The position numbers were made by a program, and so were the translations under genes. Below, in pieces: positions 33,500-42,774 of a stretch of DNA of 64,000 nt. Each line of letters opens with the position of its first letter. Positions within the stretch are counted from its first letter, which is position 1. This stretch comes from Sporomusaceae bacterium UBA7701 (GTDB lineage: Bacteria; Bacillota; Negativicutes; Sporomusales; UBA7701): assembly GCA_002482545.1 (NCBI GenBank), contig DLGF01000020.1, positions 213,850-277,849 of the forward strand, in the 5' to 3' direction. The notes beneath the pieces were generated by a model, which was not told the origin of the DNA, ran no database searches, and saw nothing but the letters and a program-made list of their open reading frames with translations.

Positions 33500-34063
33500 A
33501 TGAAAATGCTTCTCCATATGTGCTGCGGCCCTTGTTCGGCTTTTCCGGTCAAACACCTGCGGGAACTCGGCCATGAACTCACCGGTTATTTTTATAACCC
33601 CAACATTCATCCCTATAAGGAATTCGCCCGGCGGCTGGAAACCAGCCGCGAATTCGCGGCCAAAGCCGGCCTGCCGCTTATCGTCGAACCGGAATACACG
33701 CTGGAGGATTTCTTGAGCCGGGCCCTGGCAGGCCCCCAGGGGCGGTGCCGCGAATGCTATGAGCTGAGGCTTCGCCGGGCGGCCCGCTACGCCAAGGCGA
33801 ACGGCTTCGCCTGCTTCACGACCACGCTGCTGGTCAGCCCGTATCAGCAGCACGACGTCATCCGGGAGTTGGGTGAAGCCATCGGCCGGGAGGAAGGCAT
33901 CGCCTTTCACTACATCGATTTCCGCCCCGGCTGGCAGGAAGGAGTCCAGATCAGCAAAGACCTGGAGCTATACCGCCAGCCTTACTGCGGCTGTATTTTC
34001 AGCGAACGGGACCGCTACTACAAACCGCGGAAGGAGAATGGCCAGCATGCCGGGAGGATTTGA
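33500..34063 (+). CDS. queH: Epoxyqueuosine reductase QueH
   Basis: 187 aa. QueH reduces epoxyqueuosine to queuosine in tRNA using iron-sulfur chemistry. The four cysteines of the family are seen in LLHMCCGPCS and in RCRECYELRL, with a second CxC at CGCIFSERDRY near the end. Queuosine partners queA and tgt lie 1.6-3 kb downstream. Its end overlaps the DUF2905 gene by about 17 bases. Confidence 0.92.
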   Translation: MKMLLHMCCGPCSAFPVKHLRELGHELTGYFYNPNIHPYKEFARRLETSREFAAKAGLPLIVEPEYTLEDFLSRALAGPQGRCRECYELRLRRAARYAKANGFACFTTTLLVSPYQQHDVIRELGEAIGREEGIAFHYIDFRPGWQEGVQISKDLELYRQPYCGCIFSERDRYYKPRKENGQHAGRI

Positions 34064-34274
34064 TTCCTTCGGAAAAACCTTGATGTTGTTCGGCGCCATC
34101 CTGATGGGGGTCGGCGCGCTGCTCTATTTCGGCGGCAAGCTTCCCTGGCTCGGCCGCCTTCCCGGCGATATCCACGTCGAACGGGAAAACTTCAGCTTTT
34201 ATTTTCCCATCGTCACCTCGATCCTGTTGAGCGTCATTCTGACAATTGTCTTTAATTTATTCGGCCGACGCTAA
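34047..34274 (+). CDS. DUF2905 small membrane protein
   Basis: 75 aa with two membrane segments flanking the DUF2905 signature LPWLGRLPGDIHVERENFSFYFPI. No function is known. ATG 34047 is 10 bases from AAGGAG (34031-34036); the in-frame ATG 34038 is only 1 base from it. Both starts lie within queH. Confidence 0.85.
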   Translation: MPGGFDSFGKTLMLFGAILMGVGALLYFGGKLPWLGRLPGDIHVERENFSFYFPIVTSILLSVILTIVFNLFGRR

Positions 34275-34296
34275 TTAGGAATGAAAAGGAGTGCTT

Positions 34297-35625
34297 ATGC
34301 GCAAAAAAGCCACTCTAATATTGCTGCTGCTCGCCGCCCTGTGGCTGCCGGCCGCCGGCCAGGCCGCCGCCCCGGACAGCCCCCCCATCCGGGTGGGAAT
34401 CTGGGCCAATCAGGTTAATATCCGGGTGGCCGCCTCTACGGAATACTCTTTGGTGGATACAGGCAGCCGAAAGGTTCTCGGCAAATTCAAGGCCGGAGAA
34501 AAAACTCTCCTTTCGACCAAGGACGCCCGGATGACTGTAAACGGAACACCGGTGGAGGCCCGGGAAATCAAACTCGTCCTTGCCAAGCCCGGAACCGCCG
34601 AAGTCAATTCCCGCAGCTACCGGGGGGAGATCACCATTCACCGCACCAAGGGGAAAAGCGGGCTGACCGTGGTGAATACCTTGCCGCTGGAAGAGTATCT
34701 CTACGGCATCATCGCCACGGAAATTTCGCCGGAATGGCCCGCCGACGCGGTGCGGGCCCAGGCGGTCGCCTCCCGGACATACTCCCTGTATAATCTGGGA
34801 AAACACAGCGACGACGGGTTTGACTTATGCGCCGGCACCGACTGCCAGGTTTACGGCGGCAAGGACAAGGAGGATCCCCGCGCCATCCGCGCCGTTGACG
34901 AAACCAAAGGGGTGGCGGTGACCTATCAGGGCAAGCCGATCCCGGCCTTTTTCCACAGCAGCGGAGGCGGCTATACCGAAAACAGTGAAAACGTCTGGGG
35001 CACTTATTTTCCTTTTCTCCGGGGCGTGCCTGATTTCGACCAGAAGTCGCCGCAGTTTAAGTGGGAGAAAAAGCTGACCCCGGCGGACCTGGAGGATGCG
35101 CTCGCTTCCGCCGGCGTTTCGGTCGGCAAGCTGCAGACCATTGAGCTTTCGCCACTGACCAAGCCGCCGGTCGCGGGCTCGCCGGACCGGGGCGTATCGG
35201 GCCGGGTCAAAAAGCTGCGGTTTACCGGGACGAATGGCAGCGTCGAGCTGACCGGCACAAAATTTCGCACCATCCTGGGACTGAACAGTACGCTGTTCGA
35301 CCTCCAGGTGGTGTTGCCGGTGGAAAAGGCGGTCGAGTTCGAGATTACCGACAATTATGGCAGCCGGGACAAAAAGAAGGTGGAAATCAATGTCCCTCCC
35401 GCGCCCGAGCGGCGGCTGCCTACCGATAAGCCCGCCATCCGGCGCATCGGGGGGCGCCCCAACGAAATGATCGTTATTACGGGGGCCGGCTGGGGCCACG
35501 GCGTCGGCCTGTCCCAATGGGGGGCGAAGGCTATGGCCGAGAAGGCGCCGCGCGGCGACGCCGCATATTTCAAAGAGATATTGAAACACTATTATCCAGG
35601 TACGGCCATCGAAAAAATATACTAG
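34297..35625 (+). CDS. SpoIID/LytB domain protein
   Basis: 442 aa. A signal peptide or anchor (about 1-24) precedes a secreted lytic transglycosylase of the SpoIID/LytB fold. Expected residues appear in IATEISPEWPADAVRAQAVASRTYS (with the catalytic Glu), FFHSSGGGYTENSENVWG and WGHGVGLSQWGA. SpoIID removes septal peptidoglycan for engulfment; the conserved site between ruvB and queA supports a sporulation or wall role, but the true spoIID could be elsewhere. ATG 34297 lies 6 bases after AAGGAG (34285-34290). Confidence 0.87.
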   Translation: MRKKATLILLLLAALWLPAAGQAAAPDSPPIRVGIWANQVNIRVAASTEYSLVDTGSRKVLGKFKAGEKTLLSTKDARMTVNGTPVEAREIKLVLAKPGTAEVNSRSYRGEITIHRTKGKSGLTVVNTLPLEEYLYGIIATEISPEWPADAVRAQAVASRTYSLYNLGKHSDDGFDLCAGTDCQVYGGKDKEDPRAIRAVDETKGVAVTYQGKPIPAFFHSSGGGYTENSENVWGTYFPFLRGVPDFDQKSPQFKWEKKLTPADLEDALASAGVSVGKLQTIELSPLTKPPVAGSPDRGVSGRVKKLRFTGTNGSVELTGTKFRTILGLNSTLFDLQVVLPVEKAVEFEITDNYGSRDKKKVEINVPPAPERRLPTDKPAIRRIGGRPNEMIVITGAGWGHGVGLSQWGAKAMAEKAPRGDAAYFKEILKHYYPGTAIEKIY

Positions 35626-35634
35626 GAGCCGAAT

Positions 35635-36654
35635 ATGCTTGTTTCCGATTTCGACTATGCTTTGCCGGAAGAACTGATTGCGCAGACCCCGGCCCCCCGG
35701 CGCGACCACTCCCGTCTCCTGGTGCTGGGCCGCCGGGACGGCCGGATGGCCCATCGCCGGTTTTATGAACTGGCCGACTACATCCAGCCGGGGGATACCC
35801 TGGTCTTTAACGATACCAGAGTCATTCCCGCCAGGTTAATCGGCGCCAAAACGGACACCGGCGGCAAGGTGGAGGTATTCCTGCTCAACCGGCTGGCCGG
35901 CGACACCTGGGAGACGCTCGTCAAACCCGGGAAGAAGGCCCGGCCGGGAACGGCGATCCGTTTCAGCGACGAATTGTCCTGTGAAATCGTTTCAGGTACG
36001 GATTTTGGCGGACGTGTGGTCCGCTTTGTTTTTGACGGAGTTTTTGAAACCATTTTGGACCGGCTGGGGGAAACGCCTCTGCCGCCTTATATCCATGAAA
36101 CGCTGGCCGATAAAGAGCGGTATCAGACGGTCTATGCCCGCGAACGGGGCTCGGCGGCGGCGCCGACGGCGGGCCTGCATTTTACCCCGGAACTCTTGGC
36201 GCGGCTGAAAGAAAAGGGCGCCGAGCTGGCCTTCGTCACGCTGCATGTGGGGCTGGGAACCTTCCGGCCGGTCAGCGTGGAGGATGTCAGCCAGCATATC
36301 ATGCACCGGGAGTATTATTCCGTCTCGCCCGATACGGCGGCGATCATTAACCGGACCAGGGAGCGCGGCGGCCGGGTAATCGCCGTGGGCACCACCTCGG
36401 TGCGGACGCTGGAGTCGGCCGCCGCGGACGGGAAGGTTTCTCCCGGCAGCGGCTGGACGGAAATCTTTATTTATCCAGGTTACCAGTTCAAGCTGATCGA
36501 CGGCCTGGTCACCAATTTCCATTTGCCGAAATCCACCCTTCTCATGCTGATCAGCGCCTTTGCCGGCCGCGACAACATTCTGGCCGCCTACCGGGAAGCG
36601 GTGGCCCGGCGGTACCGCTTTTTCAGCTTTGGGGACGCGATGCTGATTATCTAA
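35635..36654 (+). CDS. queA: S-adenosylmethionine:tRNA ribosyltransferase-isomerase QueA
   Basis: 339 aa, full length. QueA transfers the ribosyl part of SAM to preQ1 at the tRNA wobble base. Family blocks are FDYALPEELIAQTPAPRRDHSRLLVL at the N terminus, FNDTRVIPARL, GSAAAPTAGLHFT and FHLPKSTLLMLISAFAG. The ATG follows spoIID after 9 bp and tgt comes 21 bp later, so the queuosine genes form one transcript. Confidence 0.96.
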   Translation: MLVSDFDYALPEELIAQTPAPRRDHSRLLVLGRRDGRMAHRRFYELADYIQPGDTLVFNDTRVIPARLIGAKTDTGGKVEVFLLNRLAGDTWETLVKPGKKARPGTAIRFSDELSCEIVSGTDFGGRVVRFVFDGVFETILDRLGETPLPPYIHETLADKERYQTVYARERGSAAAPTAGLHFTPELLARLKEKGAELAFVTLHVGLGTFRPVSVEDVSQHIMHREYYSVSPDTAAIINRTRERGGRVIAVGTTSVRTLESAAADGKVSPGSGWTEIFIYPGYQFKLIDGLVTNFHLPKSTLLMLISAFAGRDNILAAYREAVARRYRFFSFGDAMLII

Positions 36655-36675
36655 AGAGTTGCAAGCGAGGTATCA

Positions 36676-37791
36676 ATGATGGCTGTTACATTTGAATTAA
36701 TCAAACGCTGCGCGAAAACGGGCGCCCGGGCCGGCAGGCTCTACACGCCGCACGGGGTCTTCGACACCCCCATGTTCATGCCCGTGGGAACGCAAGCCAC
36801 GGTCAAAGCCATGTCGCCGCAGGAACTGGAAGCGATGGGCGCCGGCATTATTCTCAGCAATACCTATCATCTCTTTTTGCGTCCAGGGCACGAGCTGGTG
36901 GCCGAGGCCGGCGGACTCCACTCCTTCATGCAGTGGAACCGCGGCATCCTCACCGACAGCGGCGGTTTTCAGGTTTTCAGCCTGGGGCCCTTGCGGAAAA
37001 TCAGCGAGGAAGGCGTCGCTTTCCGCTCCCATATCGACGGCTCCAAGCAGTTTCTGTCGCCGGAAAAGGCCACGGAAGTCCAGATGGCTCTCGGCGCGGA
37101 TATTATCATGGCCTTTGACGAGTGCGTTCCCTATCCGGCCGAGCACGATTACGTCAAGGCGTCGACCGAGCGGACGACGCGCTGGGCCGAGCGCTGCCTG
37201 AGCGCTCATACCCGCAAGGATCAGGCCCTGTTCGGCATCGTTCAGGGCGGTATGCATAAAGATCTGCGCACCAAAAGCGCCCGCGACCTGGTGGCCATGG
37301 ACTTTCCCGGGTACGCCGTCGGCGGGCTGAGCGTCGGCGAGCCCAAACCGCTGATGTACGAGATGCTGGAGCATACCCTTCCGGAGCTTCCGGCGGGGAA
37401 ACCCCGCTACCTCATGGGGGTGGGCACGCCCGATTGCCTGGTGGAAGGCGTCATGTACGGCATTGATATGTTCGATTGCGTATTTCCCACGCGGGTGGCC
37501 CGCAACGGCACCGTCATGACCGGCCGGGGGCGCCTCGTGGTCAAAAACGCCGAGTTTGCCCGGGATTTCCGCCCCATTGACCCAGACTGCGGCTGCTACA
37601 CTTGCCGCAACTTCTCGCGGGCCTATATCCGTCATCTGCTGAAAGCGGAAGAAATCTTCGGCCTGCGGCTGACCACCATCCATAACCTGCATTTTCTGCT
37701 CAATTTTATGCGAAATATGCGCAAAGCCATCCTGGAAGACCGGTTCCTCGCCTTCCGCGAGGAGTTTTGGGCCAACTACCAGGCGCATTAA
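36676..37791 (+). CDS. tgt: tRNA-guanine transglycosylase
   Basis: 371 aa. Tgt exchanges guanine 34 for preQ1. The catalytic aspartates are seen in LTDSGGFQVFSL and in GIDMFDCVFPTR. The zinc site is CGCYTCRNFSRAYIRHLL plus the His in TIHNLHF. ATG 36676 and 36679 are both possible; a GAGG lies 5 bases before the first. yajC follows 60 bp later. Confidence 0.97.
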   Translation: MMAVTFELIKRCAKTGARAGRLYTPHGVFDTPMFMPVGTQATVKAMSPQELEAMGAGIILSNTYHLFLRPGHELVAEAGGLHSFMQWNRGILTDSGGFQVFSLGPLRKISEEGVAFRSHIDGSKQFLSPEKATEVQMALGADIIMAFDECVPYPAEHDYVKASTERTTRWAERCLSAHTRKDQALFGIVQGGMHKDLRTKSARDLVAMDFPGYAVGGLSVGEPKPLMYEMLEHTLPELPAGKPRYLMGVGTPDCLVEGVMYGIDMFDCVFPTRVARNGTVMTGRGRLVVKNAEFARDFRPIDPDCGCYTCRNFSRAYIRHLLKAEEIFGLRLTTIHNLHFLLNFMRNMRKAILEDRFLAFREEFWANYQAH

Positions 37792-37851
37792 AAGGAGATT
37801 GCCGGACAGGCGTGGAATATACTGTAAAGACAAATTAAGGAGGTGAGTGGA

Positions 37852-38142
37852 TTGGCAATTTCGCCGGAATTGTTACAATGGTTCCCGTTTCTCCTCATGG
37901 CGGTTATTTTTTATTTTCTGCTCTATCGCCCGCAGAAGCAGCAGCAGAAAAAACGCGACGCAATGCTCGAAAGCCTGAAGAAAGGGGACCGGGTCGTCAC
38001 GATCGGAGGCATTCACGGAACCATTACTGCTTTCAGCGGGGATACGGTTACCCTGAGAGTGGCGGAAAAAGTCGAGATCGACGTCAACCGCAGCGCCGTG
38101 GGGCAGGTCAATACCCCAGGCAAGACGGAAGAGAAGAAATAA
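37852..38142 (+). CDS. yajC: Preprotein translocase subunit YajC
   Basis: 96 aa. One N-terminal membrane helix (FPFLLMAVIFYFLLYRP) and a cytosolic beta domain (LKKGDRVVTIGGIHGTITAF) identify YajC, the partner of SecDF. TTG 37852 is preferred: AAGGAGG (37837-37843) is 8 bases upstream, whereas GTG 37843 overlaps it. secD and secF follow only after a 2.4 kb insertion of four genes. Confidence 0.93.
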   Translation: MAISPELLQWFPFLLMAVIFYFLLYRPQKQQQKKRDAMLESLKKGDRVVTIGGIHGTITAFSGDTVTLRVAEKVEIDVNRSAVGQVNTPGKTEEKK

Positions 38143-38145
38143 TCC

Positions 38146-38727
38146 ATGCAGAATGTTCGGGAAGAAAAAAAACAGCTTCGGCAGCGCATGCTGACCCGGC
38201 GGCGCGGTTTGCCCGCTTCCGCGGTCCTGGCCGGCAGCGCCCAAATCGCTGCTCATCTCCGGGACTGGCCCATCTACCGCCGGGCCGGCACGGTCATGCT
38301 GTACCTGGCCATGGCCGACGAGCCGCAGACCGAGGCGATGATCGAGGATGCCCGGACGGCCGGAAAGACGGTGTGCGTACCTATGCTCCGCGCGGAATAC
38401 GGGATGATGGACGCTGCCCGGATCGACGGCCCGGATGACCTGATTACCGGCAAGCTGGGGCTCAGGATGCCCGATCCGGCCAAGGCGCAGCTTGTCTCGC
38501 CGGGAGCCATCGACCTGGTCGTCGTTCCGGGCGTGGCCTTCGACGCCGCCGGCCGCCGGCTGGGCATGGGCGCCGGCTATTATGACCGTTTTTTGCCCCA
38601 GGCCGAAAGGGCCTGCCGGCTGGGCCTGGCGTGGTCGTTCCAGGTCGCCGGTGCGGTGCCCCAGGGCCTCTATGATGTCACGATGCACTATCTGCTGACG
38701 GAAGACGGCATTATATCCTGCGAATAA
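38146..38727 (+). CDS. 5-formyltetrahydrofolate cyclo-ligase
   Basis: 193-aa folate enzyme that converts 5-formyl-THF to 5,10-methenyl-THF using ATP. The signature GRRLGMGAGYYDRFLPQ near residues 140-156 and the N-terminal basic helix (EEKKQLRQRML) support this. It starts 3 bp after the yajC stop, suggesting co-transcription. The family is often called FAU1/YgfA/YqgN. Confidence 0.93.
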   Translation: MQNVREEKKQLRQRMLTRRRGLPASAVLAGSAQIAAHLRDWPIYRRAGTVMLYLAMADEPQTEAMIEDARTAGKTVCVPMLRAEYGMMDAARIDGPDDLITGKLGLRMPDPAKAQLVSPGAIDLVVVPGVAFDAAGRRLGMGAGYYDRFLPQAERACRLGLAWSFQVAGAVPQGLYDVTMHYLLTEDGIISCE

Positions 38728-38745
38728 CACGGCGGGGATGGTAAT

Positions 38746-39450
38746 ATGGAGATCAAGATCGGTATTGCCAAGGTCAATAAATACGCGGTGCCCGAATGCG
38801 GGGACAGCGTTGAAGTGGCAGAACGACCACGCGGTGGTATTTCTGCCATTTTAGCTGATGGACAGGGGAGCGGCAAGGCGGCCAAAATCACCAGCAGCCT
38901 GGTCGTCAACCGGGCGGCGGCCCTTATTGCCGAAGGAGCCAGGGACGGAGCCGTGGCGCGGACGGTGCACGACTATCTGTATGCCTTTAAAGACGGCAAG
39001 GTATCGTCGACGCTGACCATCCTGAGCGCAGACTTCGATACCCAGACGCTTGTATTTTCCCGCAACTCCAACTGCCCCGTGCTGGTCAAGGGGCAGTACG
39101 CCATTGATATCTACGATGAAGAGGTCAGTCCGATCGGGATTCATAAAAGGATGAAGCCGCTGATGTATCAAATCCCCCTGGAAACGGGAACAATTCTTGT
39201 ATCCTATACTGACGGAATACAGGCAGCCGGCCGCAAGCGCGGCCGTCAGCAGGATATCGCGACGATCCTTAAGCTCCTGGAAGAGAGCGGTCCCGACGAC
39301 GTGGACTTTATCGCCCGGAGCATTTTGGAACAGTCCCTGGTGCTCGACGACTACCGCCCCGGCGATGATATGACCGTAGTCGCCATGGGCGTCGGGGAGC
39401 GAATCTCGGATCACAAGATCCATCGGATTAATATTTCATTCCCCTATTGA
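38746..39450 (+). CDS. SpoIIE-type serine phosphatase, single domain
   Basis: 234 aa, a PP2C/SpoIIE phosphatase domain without sensor. Metal motifs are SAILADGQGSGKAAK, LVSYTDGIQAAG and PGDDMTVVAMG. It lies between the cyclo-ligase gene and a small P-loop protein, each separated by under 20 bp. It shares the motif set of the phosphatase at 26972 but lacks that protein's C-terminal domain. The partner is unknown; anti-anti-sigma factors are usual substrates of this family. Confidence 0.87.
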   Translation: MEIKIGIAKVNKYAVPECGDSVEVAERPRGGISAILADGQGSGKAAKITSSLVVNRAAALIAEGARDGAVARTVHDYLYAFKDGKVSSTLTILSADFDTQTLVFSRNSNCPVLVKGQYAIDIYDEEVSPIGIHKRMKPLMYQIPLETGTILVSYTDGIQAAGRKRGRQQDIATILKLLEESGPDDVDFIARSILEQSLVLDDYRPGDDMTVVAMGVGERISDHKIHRINISFPY

Positions 39451-39466
39451 AAAAGTAGGTGAAGCT

Positions 39467-39847
39467 ATGCGGGTTGTAGTCGTAGGCCCGTGCGCTTCGG
39501 GCAAGACGACGCTGGTCGCCCGGCTCAGAGAGCTCGGAGTCGACGCGCATAATGTCGCCCAGGAGCATTCGGGCATTCCGACCCTGTGGCGGAAGAAGAA
39601 TCCGGACGTACTTGTCCTGTTGGACGCCACCCTTCCGACAGTCCGCAGCCGGCGGACGGTGCCCTGGGGCGAGGAACGCCTCGTCATGCAGCGGGACAGG
39701 CTGAGCGACGCCAGAGCGCACGCCGATCTGTTCATTCAGACCGATCCGCTTTCCCGGGAAGAAGTGGCCGAATTAGTCATGGATCATATCAGGAGGGAAA
39801 GGAATAATGGCAGCAATAACGGTAGCCGATTTGAAGCAAGACCATGA
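39467..39847 (+). CDS. Small P-loop NTPase-like protein
   Basis: 126 aa. The N terminus reads VVVGPCASGKTTLVARLRELG, a Walker A motif of the nucleotide kinase/GTPase type. NPDVLVLLDATLP may be the Walker B strand, and RLSDARAHADLFIQTD resembles the end of kinase-like folds. Too short for a usual kinase; no closer family recognised. Its 3' end overlaps the HD-domain gene by 41 bases, an unusually long overlap that suggests translational coupling. Confidence 0.72.
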   Translation: MRVVVVGPCASGKTTLVARLRELGVDAHNVAQEHSGIPTLWRKKNPDVLVLLDATLPTVRSRRTVPWGEERLVMQRDRLSDARAHADLFIQTDPLSREEVAELVMDHIRRERNNGSNNGSRFEARP

Positions 39848-40472
39848 GGTGTCGGTTTATCTTTCCCGCAGCACCGAGTACCTGAGCAAGCTCGGCTTCA
39901 CCGAGCACGGCAACCGCCATGCCTCGCTCGTCGCCGAGCGGGCCGGAAAAGTACTGGCCGACCTGGGCTACAGCAAACGGGACTCCGAACTGGCGGCCGT
40001 CGCCGGTTATCTCCATGACATCGCCAATTTGGTCAACCGCTACAACCACGGTGGGACAGGGGCGGTAATGACTTATCATATTCTGGTTCGCATGGGCATG
40101 ATCCCGGAGGAAATCGCCCTGGTGGTGTCCGCGATCGGAAACCACGAGGAAGAGCGGGGAAACGCCATCAATCACGTAGCCTCGGCGTTGATTCTGGCCG
40201 ATAAGTCGGATGTGCACCGTTCCCGGGTGACCCATACCGACTTTGCCAAATTCGAAATCCATGACCGGGTCAATTACGCTGCCGAGGACAGTGCCCTGCG
40301 GGTCGACAAGGCCGCGGGGACCATCACTCTCGACATCGTCATCAATACTAAGATTTGTCCGGTTATGGAATATTTCGAGATTTTCCTGGCCCGCATGGTC
40401 ATGTGCCGCCGGGCGGCCCAGTTTCTGGACTGCCGGTTCCGGCTGGTCATCAACGGCAACGTGCTGTTATAG
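39807..40472 (+). CDS. HD-domain phosphohydrolase
   Basis: 221 aa with the HD superfamily metal pattern: H in TEHGNRHASLV, HD in GYLHDIANL, H in GNHEEERGN and D in LILADKSDVHRS. The substrate may be a nucleotide or phosphorylated protein; not identifiable here. An AGGAGG-like site (about 39791-39798) inside the preceding gene serves ATG 39807. It is followed by a strong new promoter for secD, so it ends the phosphatase/P-loop/HD cassette. Confidence 0.87.
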   Translation: MAAITVADLKQDHEVSVYLSRSTEYLSKLGFTEHGNRHASLVAERAGKVLADLGYSKRDSELAAVAGYLHDIANLVNRYNHGGTGAVMTYHILVRMGMIPEEIALVVSAIGNHEEERGNAINHVASALILADKSDVHRSRVTHTDFAKFEIHDRVNYAAEDSALRVDKAAGTITLDIVINTKICPVMEYFEIFLARMVMCRRAAQFLDCRFRLVINGNVLL

Positions 40473-40482
40473 CGCCGGTTCG

Positions 40483-40512
40483 TTGACAGTCATGCGGATT
40501 ACCAGATATAAT
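40483..40512 (+). promoter_or_regulatory. Strong sigma-A promoter of secDF
   Basis: TTGACA (40483-40488), 18 bases, TATAAT (40507-40512): both hexamers are perfect. secD starts about 42 bases downstream. Confidence 0.85.
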
Positions 40513-40553
40513 TAAATTTAGTGCAAATGAGACAAGATTGGGGGAGAATTCCT

Positions 40554-41756
40554 TTGAGATGGGGAAACCTGACCACTTTTCTGATCGCGACGTTAGCCAT
40601 TCTACTAGTATTCGGTTTCTACATTTCGCCGCTGGCCTTATCCATTAAGCAAGGCCTCGACTTGCAGGGCGGTACCCACGTGGTGCTGGAGGGGGTCGAC
40701 ACGCCTGACGCCCAGGTGACGGAAGACGCCATCCAGCGCGTGGTCAAGATTATCGAGCGGCGGGTCAATGAGCTGGGCCTCACGGAACCGGTGATCCAGC
40801 GCCAGGGCGATCGCCGCGTAATTGTCGAGCTCCCGGGCATCAAGGACCCCGAGGGGGCCATCGCCCTGCTCGGCAAGACGGCGCTGCTGGAGTTCAAGGA
40901 CGAGTCCGGGGCCACCGTGCTTACCGGCAAGGACCTGAAGGACGCCCAAGCCCACCTCAACAATAACCGGCCCGAGGTCAGCATCGAGTTCACCGACGCG
41001 GGCGGAAAACTCTTCGCCGATCTGACGGCGAAAAACGTCGGAAAGCATATCGCGATCGAGTTGGACCAGCAGTTGCTCACCAACCCGGTTGTTCAAGAGA
41101 AGATTGCCGGCGGCAAGGCGGTCATCACCGGGGAAAAGACGATGGAAGAGGCGCAGAACCTGGCCATTCTCCTCCGGTCAGGCGCTTTGCCGGTCAAGAT
41201 GGAAGTGATCGAGACCCGGACCGTGGGACCTACCCTTGGCCAGGACTCCAAGGATAAAAGCGTGTTTGCTTTTTCCATAAGCATTGGCGCCATTGTGCTG
41301 TTCATGCTGCTTTTCTACCGGCTCTCCGGCCTGGTGGCCAATATTGCGCTGGTCCTGTACATCCTGCTGCTCCTGGTGCTGCTTAAGATGCTGAACGCCA
41401 CGATGACCCTGCCGGGCATCGCCGGGGTTATCCTCTCGATGGGGATGGCTGTCGACGCCAACGTTCTGATCTTCGAACGGTTCAAGGAAGAGTTCCGCGG
41501 CGGCAAAACGCTGCGGGCGGCGATGGACGCCGGCTTTTCCCGGGCCTTCAACACGATCATCGATTCCCATGTAACGACCCTTGTCGCCGCAGTGGTGCTG
41601 TTCTTCCTCGGCACCGGGCCGATCAAAGGCTTCGCCGTCACCCTCGGGCTGGGGGTTTTGCTGAGCCTCTTCTCGGCGATCACGATTACCCGGTATCTTC
41701 TGAAGTCGCTCATGAATTCGAGTATTTTCAAGAGCGGCAAAGCCTTTGGGGCTTAG
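40554..41756 (+). CDS. secD: Protein translocase subunit SecD
   Basis: 400 aa, six membrane segments in the RND-like SecD layout: TM1 at about 7-27, a periplasmic head (DLQGGTHVVLEGV to about 225) and a C-terminal five-helix bundle with MLNATMTLPGIAGVILSMGMAVDANVLIFERF. It uses proton motive force to assist SecYEG. TTG 40554 is preferred because GGGGGAG (about 40540-40546) is 7 bases upstream; a GTG at 40521 would leave no ribosome site. Confidence 0.95.
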   Translation: MRWGNLTTFLIATLAILLVFGFYISPLALSIKQGLDLQGGTHVVLEGVDTPDAQVTEDAIQRVVKIIERRVNELGLTEPVIQRQGDRRVIVELPGIKDPEGAIALLGKTALLEFKDESGATVLTGKDLKDAQAHLNNNRPEVSIEFTDAGGKLFADLTAKNVGKHIAIELDQQLLTNPVVQEKIAGGKAVITGEKTMEEAQNLAILLRSGALPVKMEVIETRTVGPTLGQDSKDKSVFAFSISIGAIVLFMLLFYRLSGLVANIALVLYILLLLVLLKMLNATMTLPGIAGVILSMGMAVDANVLIFERFKEEFRGGKTLRAAMDAGFSRAFNTIIDSHVTTLVAAVVLFFLGTGPIKGFAVTLGLGVLLSLFSAITITRYLLKSLMNSSIFKSGKAFGA

Positions 41757-41768
41757 GGGGGTGAGAGA

Positions 41769-42683
41769 ATGACAGCAAAATTTGATATAATCAGCAAACG
41801 GTATTGGTGGTTCACGCTTTCCGCCCTGGTAATGATTCCCGGAATCATTTCGATGGCGCTGCAGGGGTTCAACCTGGGGATCGACTTTACCGGCGGCACT
41901 CTGTTCGACCTCAAGTTCGCCCGTCCCGTCACCGTGGCCGAGGTCCGCGACGTATTGAAGGACCATCATCTGGAAAACAGCACGATCCAGCTGGCGTCGG
42001 GCACCCAGGTCGAAGCCGCGCCGAACGTCTTTATCCGCACCCATGTCCTCGACGAGACCGAGCGGACCGCGGTGCTGGCGGACATGCAGCAGAAGCTGGG
42101 CGCGTTTGAAGTTCTGCGGATGGAAAAGGTGGGCGCGGTCATCGGCTCGGAACTGACCCGCAATGCGCTTATCGCCCTTGCCGCGGCCTGGGCGATGATG
42201 ATCGCCTATATTACCTTCCGGTTTGAGTTTAAATTCGCCGTTTCGGGGATCCTGGCGCTGATCCACGACCTCATCGTGGTGCTGGGGATATTTTCGATCT
42301 TCCAGCTCGAGGTCGACGCTTCGTTCGTAGCGGTGCTGCTGACGATCGTCGGTTTCTCGATCAACGATACCATCGTCATCTTCGACCGGATCCGCGAGAA
42401 TCTGAAGACCCACCGCAAGACCGAGTCTTTCCACGAGCTGGTCAACCGCAGCATCTGGCAGACCATGACCCGGTCGATCTACACCGTTCTGACCGTGCTG
42501 TTCTGTTCGGTGGCGCTGTATCTCTTCGGCGGCGAGACCACCAAGAATTTTGCCCTCGCGCTGACGATCGGCTTCGCGACCGGCGCCTACTCCTCGATTT
42601 TCAACGCCAGCCCCCTCTGGGTGACCTGGAAGGAATATGAGGAGAAACAGCGGATGCAAATGAAGCTGAAAGGCGCCAAATAA
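41769..42683 (+). CDS. secF: Protein translocase subunit SecF
   Basis: 304 aa, the SecF half of the SecDF complex. TM1 precedes the GIDFTGGTLFDLKF block, and the C-terminal helices carry VGFSINDTIVIFDRIREN. It starts 12 bp after secD with a GGGGGGTGAGAG site. A strong terminator at 42704-42745 ends the secDF transcript. Confidence 0.97.
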   Translation: MTAKFDIISKRYWWFTLSALVMIPGIISMALQGFNLGIDFTGGTLFDLKFARPVTVAEVRDVLKDHHLENSTIQLASGTQVEAAPNVFIRTHVLDETERTAVLADMQQKLGAFEVLRMEKVGAVIGSELTRNALIALAAAWAMMIAYITFRFEFKFAVSGILALIHDLIVVLGIFSIFQLEVDASFVAVLLTIVGFSINDTIVIFDRIRENLKTHRKTESFHELVNRSIWQTMTRSIYTVLTVLFCSVALYLFGGETTKNFALALTIGFATGAYSSIFNASPLWVTWKEYEEKQRMQMKLKGAK

Positions 42684-42703
42684 TTGCGGCTATAACCTTG
42701 AAC

Positions 42704-42745
42704 GGGACCGTCCAAAAAGCGGCAGGGCTTTGGACGGTCCCTTTT
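42704..42745 (+). terminator. Terminator after secF
   Basis: GGGACCGTCCAAA (42704-42716) and TTTGGACGGTCCC (42729-42741) form a perfect 13-bp stem followed by TTTT. Confidence 0.93.
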
Positions 42746-42774
42746 GCGTCCGGACTCATTCACCATTGGTTCAG

